A stretch of 26,243 bases of DNA, from NCBI RefSeq assembly GCF_000003815.2, contig NC_049993.1:5031150-5057392 (forward strand), given 5' to 3'. Of the stretch, positions 1 to 11,459 are shown piece by piece (positions within the stretch are counted from its first letter, which is position 1; the number at the start of each line of letters is the position of its first letter). The translations under genes and the position numbers were made by a program. Origin of the DNA: Branchiostoma floridae (Eukaryota > Chordata > Leptocardii > Amphioxiformes > Branchiostomatidae). The notes beneath the pieces were generated by a model, which was not told the DNA's origin, searched no databases, and worked only from the letters and a program-made list of their open reading frames with translations.

Positions 1-2007
1 TGTTGGTGCTTTGTCCTGGCCTTTGGGTCCTTGTTGCTTGATGTTGTAGGAGGGGTACAAGACCATGCAGTGGATGAGTGGTCCAACATCGACTTGAATA
101 GGGACACTGCAGCAGCCTTTCTCCTCTCCTTCAAAGAAATTTTAAGGCAGATGTATGTCATACTTTAGCCTGGATACCATACCCCAACCTCAAAAATATC
201 TTTTTTGCACGATAGGGCAAATTTCAGTATTTCCGGACTTGCGCAGATGACCCAGTTTTAGTGCCCTCAGAATGCTTAGGTAGGCTTGGCAAAAGTGGCT
301 GTAAAATTGTTTTTCTTGGGATATGTTTGGATTTTGGAGGTGCATATTATAGGTAAGGGTTGTAGCTTCTATATCATGTTGAAAAAACAGATTTTTAGTG
401 ATATTTGTGGCTGCAGTAGGCCTTAGAAGTTAGGTGTTTTGGTGTTGTTTACATGCAGTGAAAGGGGGTGAAAAGGTCTCCCACCGATGTTTTGACGGCA
501 TATAATATAATTCCGCCGTAAATTTTTTCCTTTTTTTGTCGTTAAATTACTCTTCAGAGGTCGGACAACCATGCCAATGTGAGTTTTTCATGTTCTAAAA
601 GTCAGATAGGTGATTTTTGACAGCCTCTTTCTCCCATGATTCCCATTGTTAAGAATATGTATATGAAATACCGAAATGCAGCCGATAGATACTTGAGATC
701 GGGCTGGGGTTTGGTAACCAGGTTAGTCATACCTGGGCCGCGATAACATTCCGGGTGTTCCAGACTGGGCGATAACTTGCTGGCTGTGTCACATGGAGCA
801 CTACTTGTATCTCATACACAGCCTTCCAGTGCTCCCACCGAATAATTCAAATGAACTCTGCATTCCTTGACTGCACCGCAAATGAAAATTGAAATCCCTC
901 ATCAGGAATTGCTGTTGTTGAGTTGAATTTGTTGAGTCTGTAAGGATGCCCTTTAGCCTCAATTTACATATTTGCTGTCTGTGAAGTTTTTTGTTCAAGG
1001 ACACCAACCTTTTGCATTGAAGCATGTGTTTTCTTCAATTCTTGGATGGGTATGAGTAATAAAATACACTTATTGATATAATCCCAGTGTTAGATGTAGC
1101 AAGTTAGTGTTTTTCTGCATATACAACACTTGTGTATTCCCCATCACACTCTTGGTCCCAGCCCTCCCCCAAGTCCTATCAGGAACCATGATCAGGCTGG
1201 TACCTCAGGGTAGTGAGAGAACACAGTGTTGAACTTAAATCTATATCAGGTGTTTGGGTTATATCTTATGTCAGCCACAATTTCCAGACTGTATGCTATG
1301 ATTGATGACAGGGCAAGCCAGGTCAATACCCAGAGGCCAGAGATTTGTTTTGTTGCTGAGTAGGAGTGAACAAGTGTTCCCAGGGTCATCACTGCAGACA
1401 GAACTTTGAAACTCTCAGGCTGGTTCAAGCAGCAGTTTAGGGCTATGTCTGCATAACTTGGGGTTGTCTCCAGACAGGTTTATCAGCAGAAATCAACAAC
1501 TTCACCCTTGAACAATGTGTGGAGCAGTTGCCACACCCAGTAGGTGCTATGAGGCCCATGTTCAATTCCTGCTGTAGGAAACACATTTAGGGGCTCTCTA
1601 TACATGAACCAGAACTTGAGATATCAAAACTAAAATTTCTGCTGGAGTACAGTAACGAGCCGCTAGGGTGCCGAAATTTGATACTTTCAAGGTCTCACAA
1701 ACACGAAATCCATCCAGGCATCCGGGAGTTATGCTAGTCACACACGTACGCAGTCACATACACATGCGCACGCACACACACACATACATACAGACCTCCC
1801 TTTTCCTTTCTGTGGGTGCACTCTGCCAGTGATGGGCCTATCTCAGTTGGATGCAAACACACATACAGACACTACCAAAAACATAACCTTTTTGTCAAAG
1901 GTTATGAGGCAAGGCCAAGCGTGCTCAATTGCTTTTTGTTCCTCATCTTTAGTGCCATATATTGTGATTCAAGATAACTGTAACTGATGTAATGCTCTAT
2001 TCCCCAG
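1..2007. other. 5' flank, no gene recognised
   Basis: I see no exon with recognisable homology here. Short open frames on both strands lack splice context or family resemblance. A CA-rich patch lies at about 1738-1790. A perfect 10-bp hairpin (CATAACCTTT, loop of 5, AAAGGTTATG) lies at 1882-1906, about 120 bases before the first Piwi exon. If the first Piwi exon is internal, as its alignment suggests, this stretch is probably Piwi intron or upstream flank. Confidence 0.4.
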
Positions 2008-2024
2008 CTCCCCCCACTTCCCAG

Positions 2025-2160
2025 ATGGAGGCCCTATCGCTGGGTGAAAAGGGAGCGGGAGCCGCAGCGGCCGCCCAGCCGTTCGGAGGCCGGCGCAGGA
2101 GGGGCGATATTGTCATCGAGGAACCCCGCACCCGCCCGGCTCACATCCAGGACAAGAAAG
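2025..2160 (+). CDS. PIWIL1-like: Piwi fragment, N-terminal exon
   Basis: The exon ends at a GTGCGT donor in phase 1. It encodes [10 protein letters not shown], an Ala run, GGRRRRGD and a charged tail ending DKK(G). The SLGEKG and RRR-D pattern lines up with an internal N-terminal segment of PIWIL1 (SLAERGGRRR), so the ATG at 2025 may not be the true start. Acceptors exist at 2007 (open frame PPTSQ before the Met) and at 2024. Earlier RG-rich exons, the usual Tudor-binding tail, were not found upstream. Confidence 0.7.
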
Positions 2161-5007
2161 GTGCGTTTCTTTATTTTATTTCTTTATTTATTGATGTTTA
2201 GGGTAGTCCCTTCAGTTAACGTAGTAACTGATTTCCAAGGGAGCCCTATATACATGTTCGCACATGTTCGCACAACGACGGGTTATACCGCCCCTTACGG
2301 GGTGACACACCCGTCTGGGTGAATGATGTAGAGCACCATGTGGCTGATACAAGACAGAGGTCGCCAGGCCTCCATCCGGGTGATTTGAAGTGAATCACCA
2401 ACTTCCGACAGAAGGATTTGCACCAACGCACACCGCACCATCGCACGTGTGGGGGTTCTTTAACGTGCATGGGGTATGGCTCTCCCCATACAAGGGACCT
2501 CCATTTAACGTCCTATCCGAGGGACGACTCATTTTTCACTTGAGTAAAGGGAGGAAAGTCGTGTTAAGTGCCTTTCCCAAGGGCACAAGACCGGCAACAC
2601 GGCTGGCGGATTCGAAACGGGGACCTCTCGGTCACGGGCCGAATACACTACCACTGTGCTATGCGGCCCCACACCTTTGGTTTTGTGTTTGATGGCAGGG
2701 GTCGAATTACCTCCTGCATATGCATTCCAGAAGGTTGCATAGTTTGGCAATCCAAAGAAAGTCAGAGTTGCTATCTTCATCTATAATTTTTCCCTTCAGG
2801 AAGCCTTAAATTGCTCCATTTGCATTTAAAAAAACTCCACAGCATGGATTGGAAGGGGGGAACAGGGCCTCGACATCATCCTCTGCTTGGTCATTTTACT
2901 TCATTGCAGTGCTCCCCTTGCACACAATTTTTTTCAAGAAAATCCCTGCAATACTACTTTTTTTTGTCCCCTCTTCCACAGGCTCTACTGGCCATCCAGT
3001 CCCACTGGTGACCAACTTTTTCCGTGTGAGCTCCACGCCGTCCTGGGCGCTGTACCAGTACAACGTGAGCTTCGCGCCAGAGATCGACTATCGGGGTGTG
3101 CGCTTCTCCATGGTGAAGGAACACATAGAGCTGATCGGGGAGACCTACGCCTTTGACGGGATGATCCTCTTCCTACCTAAACGTCTGGAGCAGAAGGTGA
3201 GTTACATATCGCTTTACCATTCAGATTATTTTTCTTTAAATATGCTTCGCACTTAAGATCGACTACCGTGGGGTTCGCTTCTCCATGGTGAAGGAACACA
3301 TAGAGCTGATCGGGGAGACCTACGCCTTTGATGGGATGATTCTCTTCTTGCCTAAACGTCTGGAGCAGAAGGTGAGTTAAGAATCGCTTTACCGTTCAGA
3401 TTATTTTTCTTTAAATATGCTTCGCACTTAAGATCGACTACCGTGGTGTCCGCTTCTCCATGGTGAAGGAACACATAGAGCTGATCGGGGAGACCTATGC
3501 CTTTGATGGGATGATTCTCTTCTTGCCTAAACGTCTGGAGCAGAAGGTGAGTTAAGAATGGCTGCACCGTTCAGAATATTTTTCTTTGAATATGCTTCGC
3601 ACCCGAAGTGGGGGTTTGCTTCTCCATGGTGAAGGAGCACATAGAGCTGATCAGAGAGACCTACGCCTTTGATGGGATGATCCTCTTCCTGCCCAAGCGC
3701 CTGGAGCAGAAGGTGAGTTAAGAATGGCTTTACCGTTCAGATTATTTTTCTTTAAATATGCTTCGCACTTAAGATCGACTACCGTGGGGTTCGCTTCTCC
3801 ATGGTGAAGGAACACATAGAGCTGATCGGGGAGACCTATGCCTTTGATGGGATGATTCTCTTCTTGCCTAAACGTCTGGAGCAGAAGGTGAGTTAAGAAT
3901 GGCTGCACCGTTCAGATTATTTTTCTTTAAATATGCTTCGCACTTAAGATCGACTACCGTGGGGTTCGCTTCTCCATGGTGAAGGAACACATAGAGCTGA
4001 TCGGGGAGACCTATGCCTTTGATTGGATGATTCTCTTCTTGCCCAAACGCCTCGAGCAGAAGGTTGGTAGAGTCGCCAGGTAAGGCATAAGTCACATTTC
4101 CCAAGCGGGGACCTGCCGGGCGGCTTGCAGGAACGAAAAGTATGACACCAAACTACACTATACTCCTCCTGCCTAAAGGCTTGGAGCAGAAGGTTGATAG
4201 AGTCATCAGGTAAAGTTGGGACATCCAACGGTTCAGTGGTAGCGCATGGCAAAACAAAGATCAAAGACCATGAAGGGGTTTCGAGGGTCTAGGTTTTAGT
4301 TGAGCTGATTTAGAGAGACTTTGACGGCATGATCCTCTTCAGAAGGTGTGCCTCGAGCAGAAGGTCAGTTCAGAGCCACTGCTCATTATTTTTCTTCACA
4401 TATGTCCTGTACGTAATGAAGATGCTGAGGTCAGAAAGTTGAAACAATACAACTGCAATACAGTACGTATCATAATTCACATCATAATATTTACCTTGAG
4501 AAGGAAAACTCTTTTTGGTAACGTACATGTCGGTAAAGGACACAGCCAGAATCAAACTCAAGGCGTCTAGTTTCAGATGCAGGGTCGCTAACAGTTGGAC
4601 TACGCATGCTACCTTAGTTTTATGGTTGGAATATCAAGTACACGCAAAAGTATGCTTTTTTTACATATATATATATTGTGAAAATCATCAAGTGATCTGT
4701 GCTTACAAAAGGGTAGTGTTACAAAGTGAGTGAGTGAGTGATTGATTGATTTGACTAATTGATGATTGATTTACATTTGTATTTGAAACATTCAACAATA
4801 GGAGACCGTGCTGTTTTCCAAGCGGCGTAACGACGACGCGGACATAAAGATCACCATCACTCTCACCAATGAGCTGCCACCGACCTCGCCAACGTGCATC
4901 CAGCTCTACAACATCCTGTTCCGCAAGGCTCTGCACGAGATCGGCATGCAGCAGATCGGGCGCAACAACTACAACCCTGACATGGCAGCATACGTGCCAC
5001 AGCACAA
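2025..5007 (+). CDS. PIWIL1-like: Piwi-family Argonaute (PIWIL1-like), N-terminal exons only
   Basis: Three exons (2025-2160, 2982-3196, 4802-5007) join in frame, in phases 1, 0 and 2, through GT-AG introns. They encode the low-complexity Arg/Gly-Ala N-terminus and the start of the Argonaute N/linker-1 region. Key matches to vertebrate PIWIL1 are [43 protein letters not shown] and QQIGRN-YNP. These fit PIWIL1 better than PIWIL2. Piwi proteins bind piRNAs and silence transposons in the germline. Only about 185 residues of a protein usually near 850-900 are present. PAZ, MID and the catalytic PIWI domain are absent from the rest of the window. Two exon ends are expanded in tandem. It is either a 5' fragment cut by an assembly break, or a partial duplicate or pseudogene. 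Family assignment is firm; paralogue and functionality are not. Confidence 0.88.
2238..2670 (-). mobile_element. tRNA-derived SINE, minus orientation
   Basis: Read on the minus strand it starts ggggccgcatagcacagtgg (A-box-like) and carries gtttcgaatcc (B box). Next comes cttgtgcccttgggaaaggc, a block typical of conserved SINE central regions. It is collinear with the copy at 11891 almost to its end but lacks the AATA tail. It lies in the first Piwi intron. No clear target duplication was found. Confidence 0.85.
2982..3196 (+). CDS. PIWIL1-like: Piwi fragment, N-domain exon (original copy)
   Basis: A pyrimidine-rich acceptor (ctcttccacag) precedes the exon and GTGAGT follows it. It completes the Gly codon of the previous exon and ends in phase 0 after LEQK. 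It encodes [16 protein letters not shown] through [16 protein letters not shown], the most PIWIL1-like stretch in the window. Its last 114 bases (38 codons starting at IDYRGVRF) are the template of the downstream tandem copies. Confidence 0.9.
3197..4362 (+). repeat. Tandem 175-bp array of exon end + splice donor
   Basis: The last 38 codons of the preceding exon plus about 61 bases of intron recur head to tail. The marker CTCCATGG falls at 3106 (original), 3281, 3456, 3622, 3797 and 3972, a spacing of 175 except one of 166. Copies at 3258-3371, 3433-3546, 3774-3887 and 3949-4062 keep an open 114-base frame, an upstream cacttAAG that could act as an acceptor, and phase 0 at both sides. The first three of these have GTGAGT donors; the 3949-4062 copy has GTTGGT and a Gly-to-Trp change. 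The copy ending at 3712 lost 9 bases at its start. Decayed pieces follow near 4165-4192 and 4320-4362. If spliced, each intact copy would add the same 38 residues in frame. Confidence 0.93.
4363..4801 (+). other. Piwi intron remainder
   Basis: No exon is seen. The stretch includes a short GTGA/TTGA microsatellite (about 4727-4760) and ends in an acceptor (caacaatag) for the third Piwi exon. Confidence 0.5.
4802..5007 (+). CDS. PIWIL1-like: Piwi fragment, linker exon
   Basis: The exon starts in phase 0 with ETVLFSKRR and ends in phase 2 (CAC AA) at a GTAAGT donor. It encodes [33 protein letters not shown] and VPQHK, closely matching the PIWIL1/2 segment just before the next conserved block that leads to PAZ. 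Reading through the donor gives TAA at once, so use of this donor is required. No downstream partner exon was found. Confidence 0.9.
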
Positions 5008-5507
5008 GTAAGTACCAACAACTACAATCCTGACATGGCCGCGTACGTGCCACAGCACAAGTAAGTACCAACAACTACAACCCTGACATGGCAGCATACG
5101 TGCCCCAGCACAAGTAAGTACCAACAACTACAACCCTACATATGTGCCACAGCACAAGTAAGTACCAACAACTACAACCCTACATATGTGCCACAGCACA
5201 AGTAAGTACCAACAACTACAACCGTGACATGGCCGCGTACGTGCCACAGCACAAGTAAGTACCAACAACTACAAGCCTGACATTGCCGCATACGTGCCAC
5301 AGCACAAGTAAGTACCAACAACTACAACCCTGACATTGCCGCATACGTGCCACAGCACAAGTAAGTACCAACAACTACAACCCTGACATGGCCGCATACG
5401 TGCCACAGCACAAGTAAGTACCAACTACTACAACCCTGACATGGCAGCATACGTGCCACAGCACTAGTAAGTACCAACAACTACAAGCCTGACATGGCCG
5501 CATACGT
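5008..5507 (+). repeat. 53-bp tandem array of exon end + GTAAGT donor
   Basis: The final bases of the third Piwi exon (coding [15 protein letters not shown]) with the GTAAGTACC donor are repeated. GTAAGT begins at 5008, 5061, 5114, 5158, 5202, 5255, 5308, 5361, 5414 and 5467. Period is 53, with two 44-base units that lack the same 9 bases. The unit starting at 5467 runs into the N gap, so the true array length is unknown. Confidence 0.95.
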
Positions 5508-5607
5508 NNNNNNNNNNNNNNNNNNNNNNNNNNNNNNNNNNNNNNNNNNNNNNNNNNNNNNNNNNNNNNNNNNNNNNNNNNNNNNNNNNNNNNNNNNNNN
5601 NNNNNNN
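5508..5607. other. Assembly gap (100 N)
   Basis: Exactly 100 N, the usual placeholder for a gap of unknown size. It interrupts a 53-bp tandem array; sequence after it (5608 on) does not resume the array and carries no recognised Piwi exon. Confidence 0.98.
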
Positions 5608-6053
5608 CTGATTCTACAGCAGAAGTTCCGGTGTTGATAGCTGTAGATTCGGACAAGCTACTGACGATTTTTGGTCGGTAGACAGCTCTTGCGGTCGGAA
5701 AGAATTAATTGTCTGGGCCCTCTAGCAGCTTTCATTGGAAATTCAAGGGGCCATGAGGAATTCCACTTTGAGTATACTTTAAGGTTGCCATTCACCATAG
5801 GTCATCTACATTGAGATATTTTTTTATGATGATGAATAAGGAAGTGTAGTTAAGTGTTAGCACGAACAGTAAGGATGAAGTACATACTTGATGCCCGAAC
5901 TCCTGGACAGGAACTCTGCAGGGTTGCGTGCTGAGGCCGGAGTTGTCTTCACACCGTTATCCACCCTAAGGCCTTGCTGTTATAAACAACGGATGGTGAC
6001 GAATTACGGATGCAGGAAGACATTGAGTAGGTTCCCTTCTTTTCTGTCGTACA
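5608..6053. other. Unassigned sequence between Piwi and CEMIP fragments
   Basis: No exon of either neighbouring gene was found here, although both genes should continue into it: Piwi from the left, CEMIP from the right. Confidence 0.45.
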
Positions 6054-6064
6054 GTGTGTTTGTT

Positions 6065-6126
<62 letters not shown>

Positions 6127-6303
6127 TATTAGTATTAGTGTGTGAGTGTGCGTCAGTGTGTGCGCGAATTTGCGAACATGTGTGTGTGTGTGTACGTGTG
6201 TGCGCTTTGTATGTGCGTTGCATATGTGTATGTGTTATGATAAGAGGCAGTGTTTGTGCGCGCATGTGTATGTGTGTGTACTTGTGTGAGTGCACGCGCG
6301 CGC

Positions 6304-6342
<39 letters not shown>

Positions 6343-6351
6343 CGCGCGCGC
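6054..6351. repeat. TG/CG-rich microsatellite cluster
   Basis: Long (TG)n tracts at about 6054-6128 and 6307-6337 are separated by degenerate TG/TA sequence, and the second ends in an alternating CG/CA stretch (about 6336-6352). Alternating purine-pyrimidine runs like this can adopt Z-DNA. The long frames on both strands (Cys-Val or His-Thr repeats) are artefacts. Confidence 0.95.
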
Positions 6352-6499
6352 AGAGAATCTCTACAAACGCTTTCTTCCAATGTTCTTACGATACTTGTGA
6401 GTAAAATAAACATACACAAGCTAAAATACGATAAAATGGATTAAAATGAAAGGAAATAAAGTAGAATATGATGGAATAAGACGAAATGACTAAAAGTAC

Positions 6500-6628
6500 G
6501 TTAAAGTTAGAGTGCGCCCGGTTGTTGTAGAACTTCCCCAGCGGTGTATGTTCGGCCTGACCCGGTGGAAGCGCCCCCTGTGATATTCCTGTAGGCTCGT
6601 GGTGGAACAGGTACCAGATCCCGAAGTG
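6500..6628 (-). CDS. CEMIP-like: CEMIP-like exon 7 of fragment (last found)
   Basis: Exactly 43 codons, phase 0, after acceptor cgctcccag. It encodes GIWYLFHHEPTG and EHTPLGKFYNNRAHSN. The proposed GTACTT donor is weak, so the 3' edge is uncertain. No following exon is seen down to the gap at 5607. Confidence 0.85.
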
Positions 6629-8247
6629 CTGGGAGCGAGAGGAGATCAAAAAGAATTGGAACAGGTCCATAGCATACAGATGCAAGAGGCACCTGTGTTT
6701 ATTCAGTTGGCCACATGGAAAGCCGTGTGGAAAGCTTGACATATAACAGGTGACTATCACATTTGCAAGATCTCAACTCGGAGACCAGATTGTAAGGTTT
6801 GATCCACTCACGACGGGAAGGTCTCCAACTCTTTTCGATTCAGAGCGCTGGGTTCTCTAACGTGCTCGAGGTGTGGCTCTCCCCAAACACGGGACCTCCA
6901 TTTAATCGAAGCTTGGTACTCATTTGTGAGTGAAGTGAGGAAAGTCGTGTTAAATGCCTTTCCCAAGGGCACACGATCAGGGCAGGTTCCGAACTTGAGA
7001 CCTCTTTGGCTTGAGCCCAACGCGCTGCCACACGATTACGCCACACGATCTCACTTGTCCATACATGACTCGCAAGATCGTGTGAGACTTACCACGGACC
7101 CTGCTGCAGCATTGTTGATGAGGTTGTTGTTGGGATGTGCGATCCAGAACGTGGAGACGGACCTGAAAACAATAATGATATTTGAATACCAAATTTCTTT
7201 ATTCACAAGAGCCCACGTTTGGTGACCGTCTGTTGCCTTCCTCAGGGCAATGACGACCGGTTCTATTTGTACTGCTGCAGTGTTAAAAAGGCGGTCCCAA
7301 AACACAAGCATTAAGTATTGTAACATTTACATGCCAGATACATTTGTAACACTACAGCGACATCTAGCGGCAGAACGAAGTAGAACAGTAGATCATTATT
7401 GCCCTAAGGAAGGTAACAGATGGTCACCGAAAGGTATGTTGCTGTTTATATGTGGTTGTGTATAAAGAACTTTGTTCTATAATAGTAATATCTACATATA
7501 AACTTCACCTCGAATGTCGACGAATTCTAACAGTTGGAACGAACTGGTACATCTATTTCCATACTTGTAACTTTAAGGGGTACTATTCGTATCTTGTTAT
7601 CTATCACCGTAAAATTAGCGCATACAAAAGTGCGTGAGTGACTGTGTTCTATAAGCACGATTGATAACGTCAGCCTTCAATGTATTGGATATGTGTATAT
7701 GCTTTTCAGTATTTACGCATCTATTGCGTTAACCATTGTATTGAAGTAAAATGTAGTTCACTTACAAACACTCGTTATTCTGAGGTATGTAGTCCCCGTA
7801 AACTCCGGTGCGGATCCCTCGGCACATCGTGGCGTCCCTGTCGGTCGGCAGCAGGGCCCCAGGGCGCGTCACCAGCCCGAGGTTATGGTCCAGGGTGTTC
7901 CGCTGCTCCACGCCGTCTTCCAGGAAGTAACAGTGACCGAGGGTGTCGTACCCCACGGTGTCTTTCACCTGTTGTACAAAATAGCTTCATTTCAAGATAA
8001 CATGTCATACAATTCTCCTATTTTTTTATGATTTCTAATTGACCCGTTATCACAACCACAGTTCAATTCTTCATGAATTTTCAGCGGTATTATCAGGGTG
8101 CAATTAAAAAGCAGTCCCAAACGTACACGTGTCTGGCTGGGGCACCACCCTAGGTCTTCAGATAGAGTCCCAACACTTAAGAAGACATACAAACTGTCTC
8201 TCTTCCTTTCTCTCCCCCTCTATCTCTGCCAATCTCTCTCACACACA

Positions 8248-8313
<66 letters not shown>

Positions 8314-11150
8314 CACGCACACACTAACACAAATACACATACGCACGCACACACTAACACACATACACATACACACGCACACACTAACACACATACACAC
8401 GCACACACTAACACAAATACACAACACACTCACACACACATCGCACGCGCGAGACGACACACAAACAAACGGCACCGAAAACTTCTTCGTGAAAGTAATT
8501 AAAGAAATGAAATCAGACTGACCAGTAGCCCGTGAGTGCCATGTATGGTAACACATCGGGAGAAGCAGTGGTGGATGGACAGCCCGTCTAGGTAGGCAGG
8601 TCTGGTGTAGCCTCCGACCTCGTCCACGTCTCCGGCCATGTGGAAGTGGACAGGATACCTACCCATCACCTGCTGACCCATCTTCGTCAGCTCCACACCT
8701 GACAGGTGTACGTCAGTGAAACCTCCCAGAATCTGCAACGGAAAGCATTTTTTATGAGTTTGATTCTGCAAATGACTTTTACCTTTTCATAAATCTAAAC
8801 CTGGCTATGTACATCTGTAACTAACTTACACATGTTTCATGCATAAAGTTACCATCATTTACTACTTAAAGACGGTATGGTACTTTCTCCTTTATTATAC
8901 AAGTTATGTGAACGAACAATTTGTATCTGTTCTGTTCCACCCGACATTAATTGCATGTATCAAAGCAAGGTTGTCCGTCAGGCCATCAGCTGCATCCAGT
9001 GCCCTTTCTTGTGTAGAGCAAGACTACGGTGCAGCGGACAAGGAAGTTGTAAATAGCATCAAAGAAAACAAACGCTAAACCCATGGACATAGATTTAACC
9101 AGTTAACATTCGCGTCGTTGAAGACCAAAAATAAAGCTTATTCATTCACTCATTCATTCATTCACTCATTCATTCATTCAAACGTCTACTTAGAGATTAT
9201 GAACAACTTCTGTACAGTACCCATATCTAACATTATTTAGAACATTCAATGATAGAATAGACTAGGGAAAAACGATGATAATTTATATGAAATCCATAGA
9301 AATGCTTTAGAAAATTAGAATATCGAAAAAAATCTACCATGAGATGACCTCCAAATGTGTCGTAATCAAAATACTGGCAGAAGTGGTTTCCATAGCAACC
9401 GTCCTCCGTCTCAGACGTGATGACGACATTCCTGGTCAGCAGCCCGACCTCCCCGCGCATGTCAACTCCGCCCGAGATCTCCCCGTAATGGGTGTACAAA
9501 GGCTTGCCTATTACAACAGAGAGGTCACGATGAAACTTTTACCGAAGCCTTAGAGGCGGAGCCTCCGTTTTTTACAATTACGCTGGTCCGTTGCTAGGCT
9601 ATTCTTCTCGTTGCTATGCTAATAGGCCACACCCACAGGCGGGTCTGAAGTGCCGCATGGCATATATACAGAAAGCAGCAGAAGTATTTACCAAGATTAC
9701 GATCGATTAGTTTATGATATAAATTAACAAAAGTATATACATGATAAATGAAAATATCAGCCTTGAAACGACGTAAAACTTAAAAAATGTCAGTGTAATA
9801 CAGTGCTCACATCCCCGCTTTCACAGGACGTGGCAAAAGTCACTTTCGGTCGCTGAACTCTGAACCCCACCGACTTTTATTTCTCATTTACGTTGGAATC
9901 AAACATTTATACCCTTATCTAAGCTCAAACTTTCTAAAATCAATTTCTACTGTGTAGTTTTTTATGTCTGATACATTTAAAATCCTGTTCCTATTTACCG
10001 ATACTTTTTTCTCCCATAATTCCTGAACGCACCGATAGAAAAACAAATACGAAAACCAAGATGGCGGGCGGCTTTTGCTCTTTCAAATGAAGTAGTTTTT
10101 GTTTCATTTTATCNNNNNNNNNNNNNNNNNNNNNNNNNNNNNNNNNNNNNNNNNNNNNNNNNNNNNNNNNNNNNNNNNNNNNNNNNNNNNNNNNNNNNNN
10201 NNNNNNNNNNNNNNNNNNNNNNNNNNNNNNNNNNNNNNNNNNNNNNNNNNNNNNNNNNNNNNNNNNNNNNNNNNNNNNNNNNNNNNNNNNNNNNNNNNNN
10301 NNNNNNNNNNNNNNNNNNNNNNNNNNNNNNNNNNNNNNNNNNNNNNNNNNNNNNNNNNNNNNNNNNNNNNNNNNNNNNNNNNNNNNNNNNNNNNNNNNNN
10401 NNNNNNNNNNNNNNNNNNNNNNNNNNNNNNNNNNNNNNNNNNNNNNNNNNNNNNNNNNNNNNNNNNNNNNNNNNNNNNNNNNNNNNNNNNNNNNNNNNNN
10501 NNNNNNNNNNNNNNNNNNNNNNNNNNNNNNNNNNNNNNNNNNNNNNNNNNNNNNNNNNNNNNNNNNNNNNNNNNNNNNNNNNNNNNNNNNNNNNNNNNNN
10601 NNNNNNNNNNNNNNNNNNNNNNNNNNNNNNNNNNNNNNNNNNNNNNNNNNNNNNNNNNNNNNNNNNNNNNNNNNNNNNNNNNNNNNNNNNNNNNNNNNNN
10701 NNNNNNNNNNNNNNNNNNNNNNNNNNNNNNNNNNNNNNNNNNNNNNNNNNNNNNNNNNNNNNGCCGTCGAAACCCAGCACTAGTAAATCGTCCAACTTCA
10801 CCAGCGGCGAGCTGACTGATATATATATTTTTTTTTGATGATGGAATATCTTTGGGTATTTTGACCATAAGATGGACAAAACTATACTGAAAATCCTGTT
10901 GGTTTTGAGTCAGGCAACAAATTGGTATTGTTAAAACGTGCTAATGTAATAACAATTGAAACCAGCGGCGGGTAACGCATATGAATAGCGACGTTGACAC
11001 AGGGGAGATATCGTAACATAAACATTACTACGGCCCGCCTTTTAAATTTTCAACCAATCACGGACAGTTTCCAATGGAGACAACAGTGACTGACATCTAA
11101 CTTATCATCAATATTCATGTCCCACAAGTGGAGATTTTTCATGGCCTTTT

Positions 11151-11196
<46 letters not shown>

Positions 11197-11424
11197 TACT
11201 TCAAACCGGATCAGCATGCAATGTAAAGTGAATAAGCAAGGCTGGCAGCTGCAAAATATACATGCATTGTTTTCCTACGTATAAAATCAGCTAACATACT
11301 TACCACAAATCCACAATCTGAGTAAGAGAGTTAGTTAGTGAGTGAGTGAGTGAGTGAGTGAGTGAGTGAGTGAGTGAGTGAGTGAGTGAGTGAATGAATG
11401 AATGAATGAATAAATGAGTGTGTG

Positions 11425-11459
<35 letters not shown>

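Noticed and set aside
1246-1428. 60-codon minus-strand frame with hydrophobic stretches
   Set aside because: No homology, splice context or upstream signal; length is within chance expectation.
3352-4264. Four overlapping minus-strand open frames with similar proteins
   Set aside because: They are antisense shadows of the tandem Piwi exon copies. Similarity among them only reflects the 175-bp repeat.
5966-6444. Long frames of Cys-Val or His-Thr repeats
   Set aside because: Direct translation of TG/CA microsatellite on both strands; no splice or coding context.
8098-8556. 130-residue His-Thr frames and Cys-Val antisense frames
   Set aside because: Translation of the CA microsatellite within a CEMIP-like intron.
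8839-9078. 79-codon plus-strand frame as a gene
   Set aside because: Lies in a CEMIP-like intron before AATAAA and an ATTC tail; more likely retroposon-derived or chance.
10099-10879. Frames of about 240-256 codons across the N run
   Set aside because: Open only because N is not a stop; likewise for the frames across 13448-14145.
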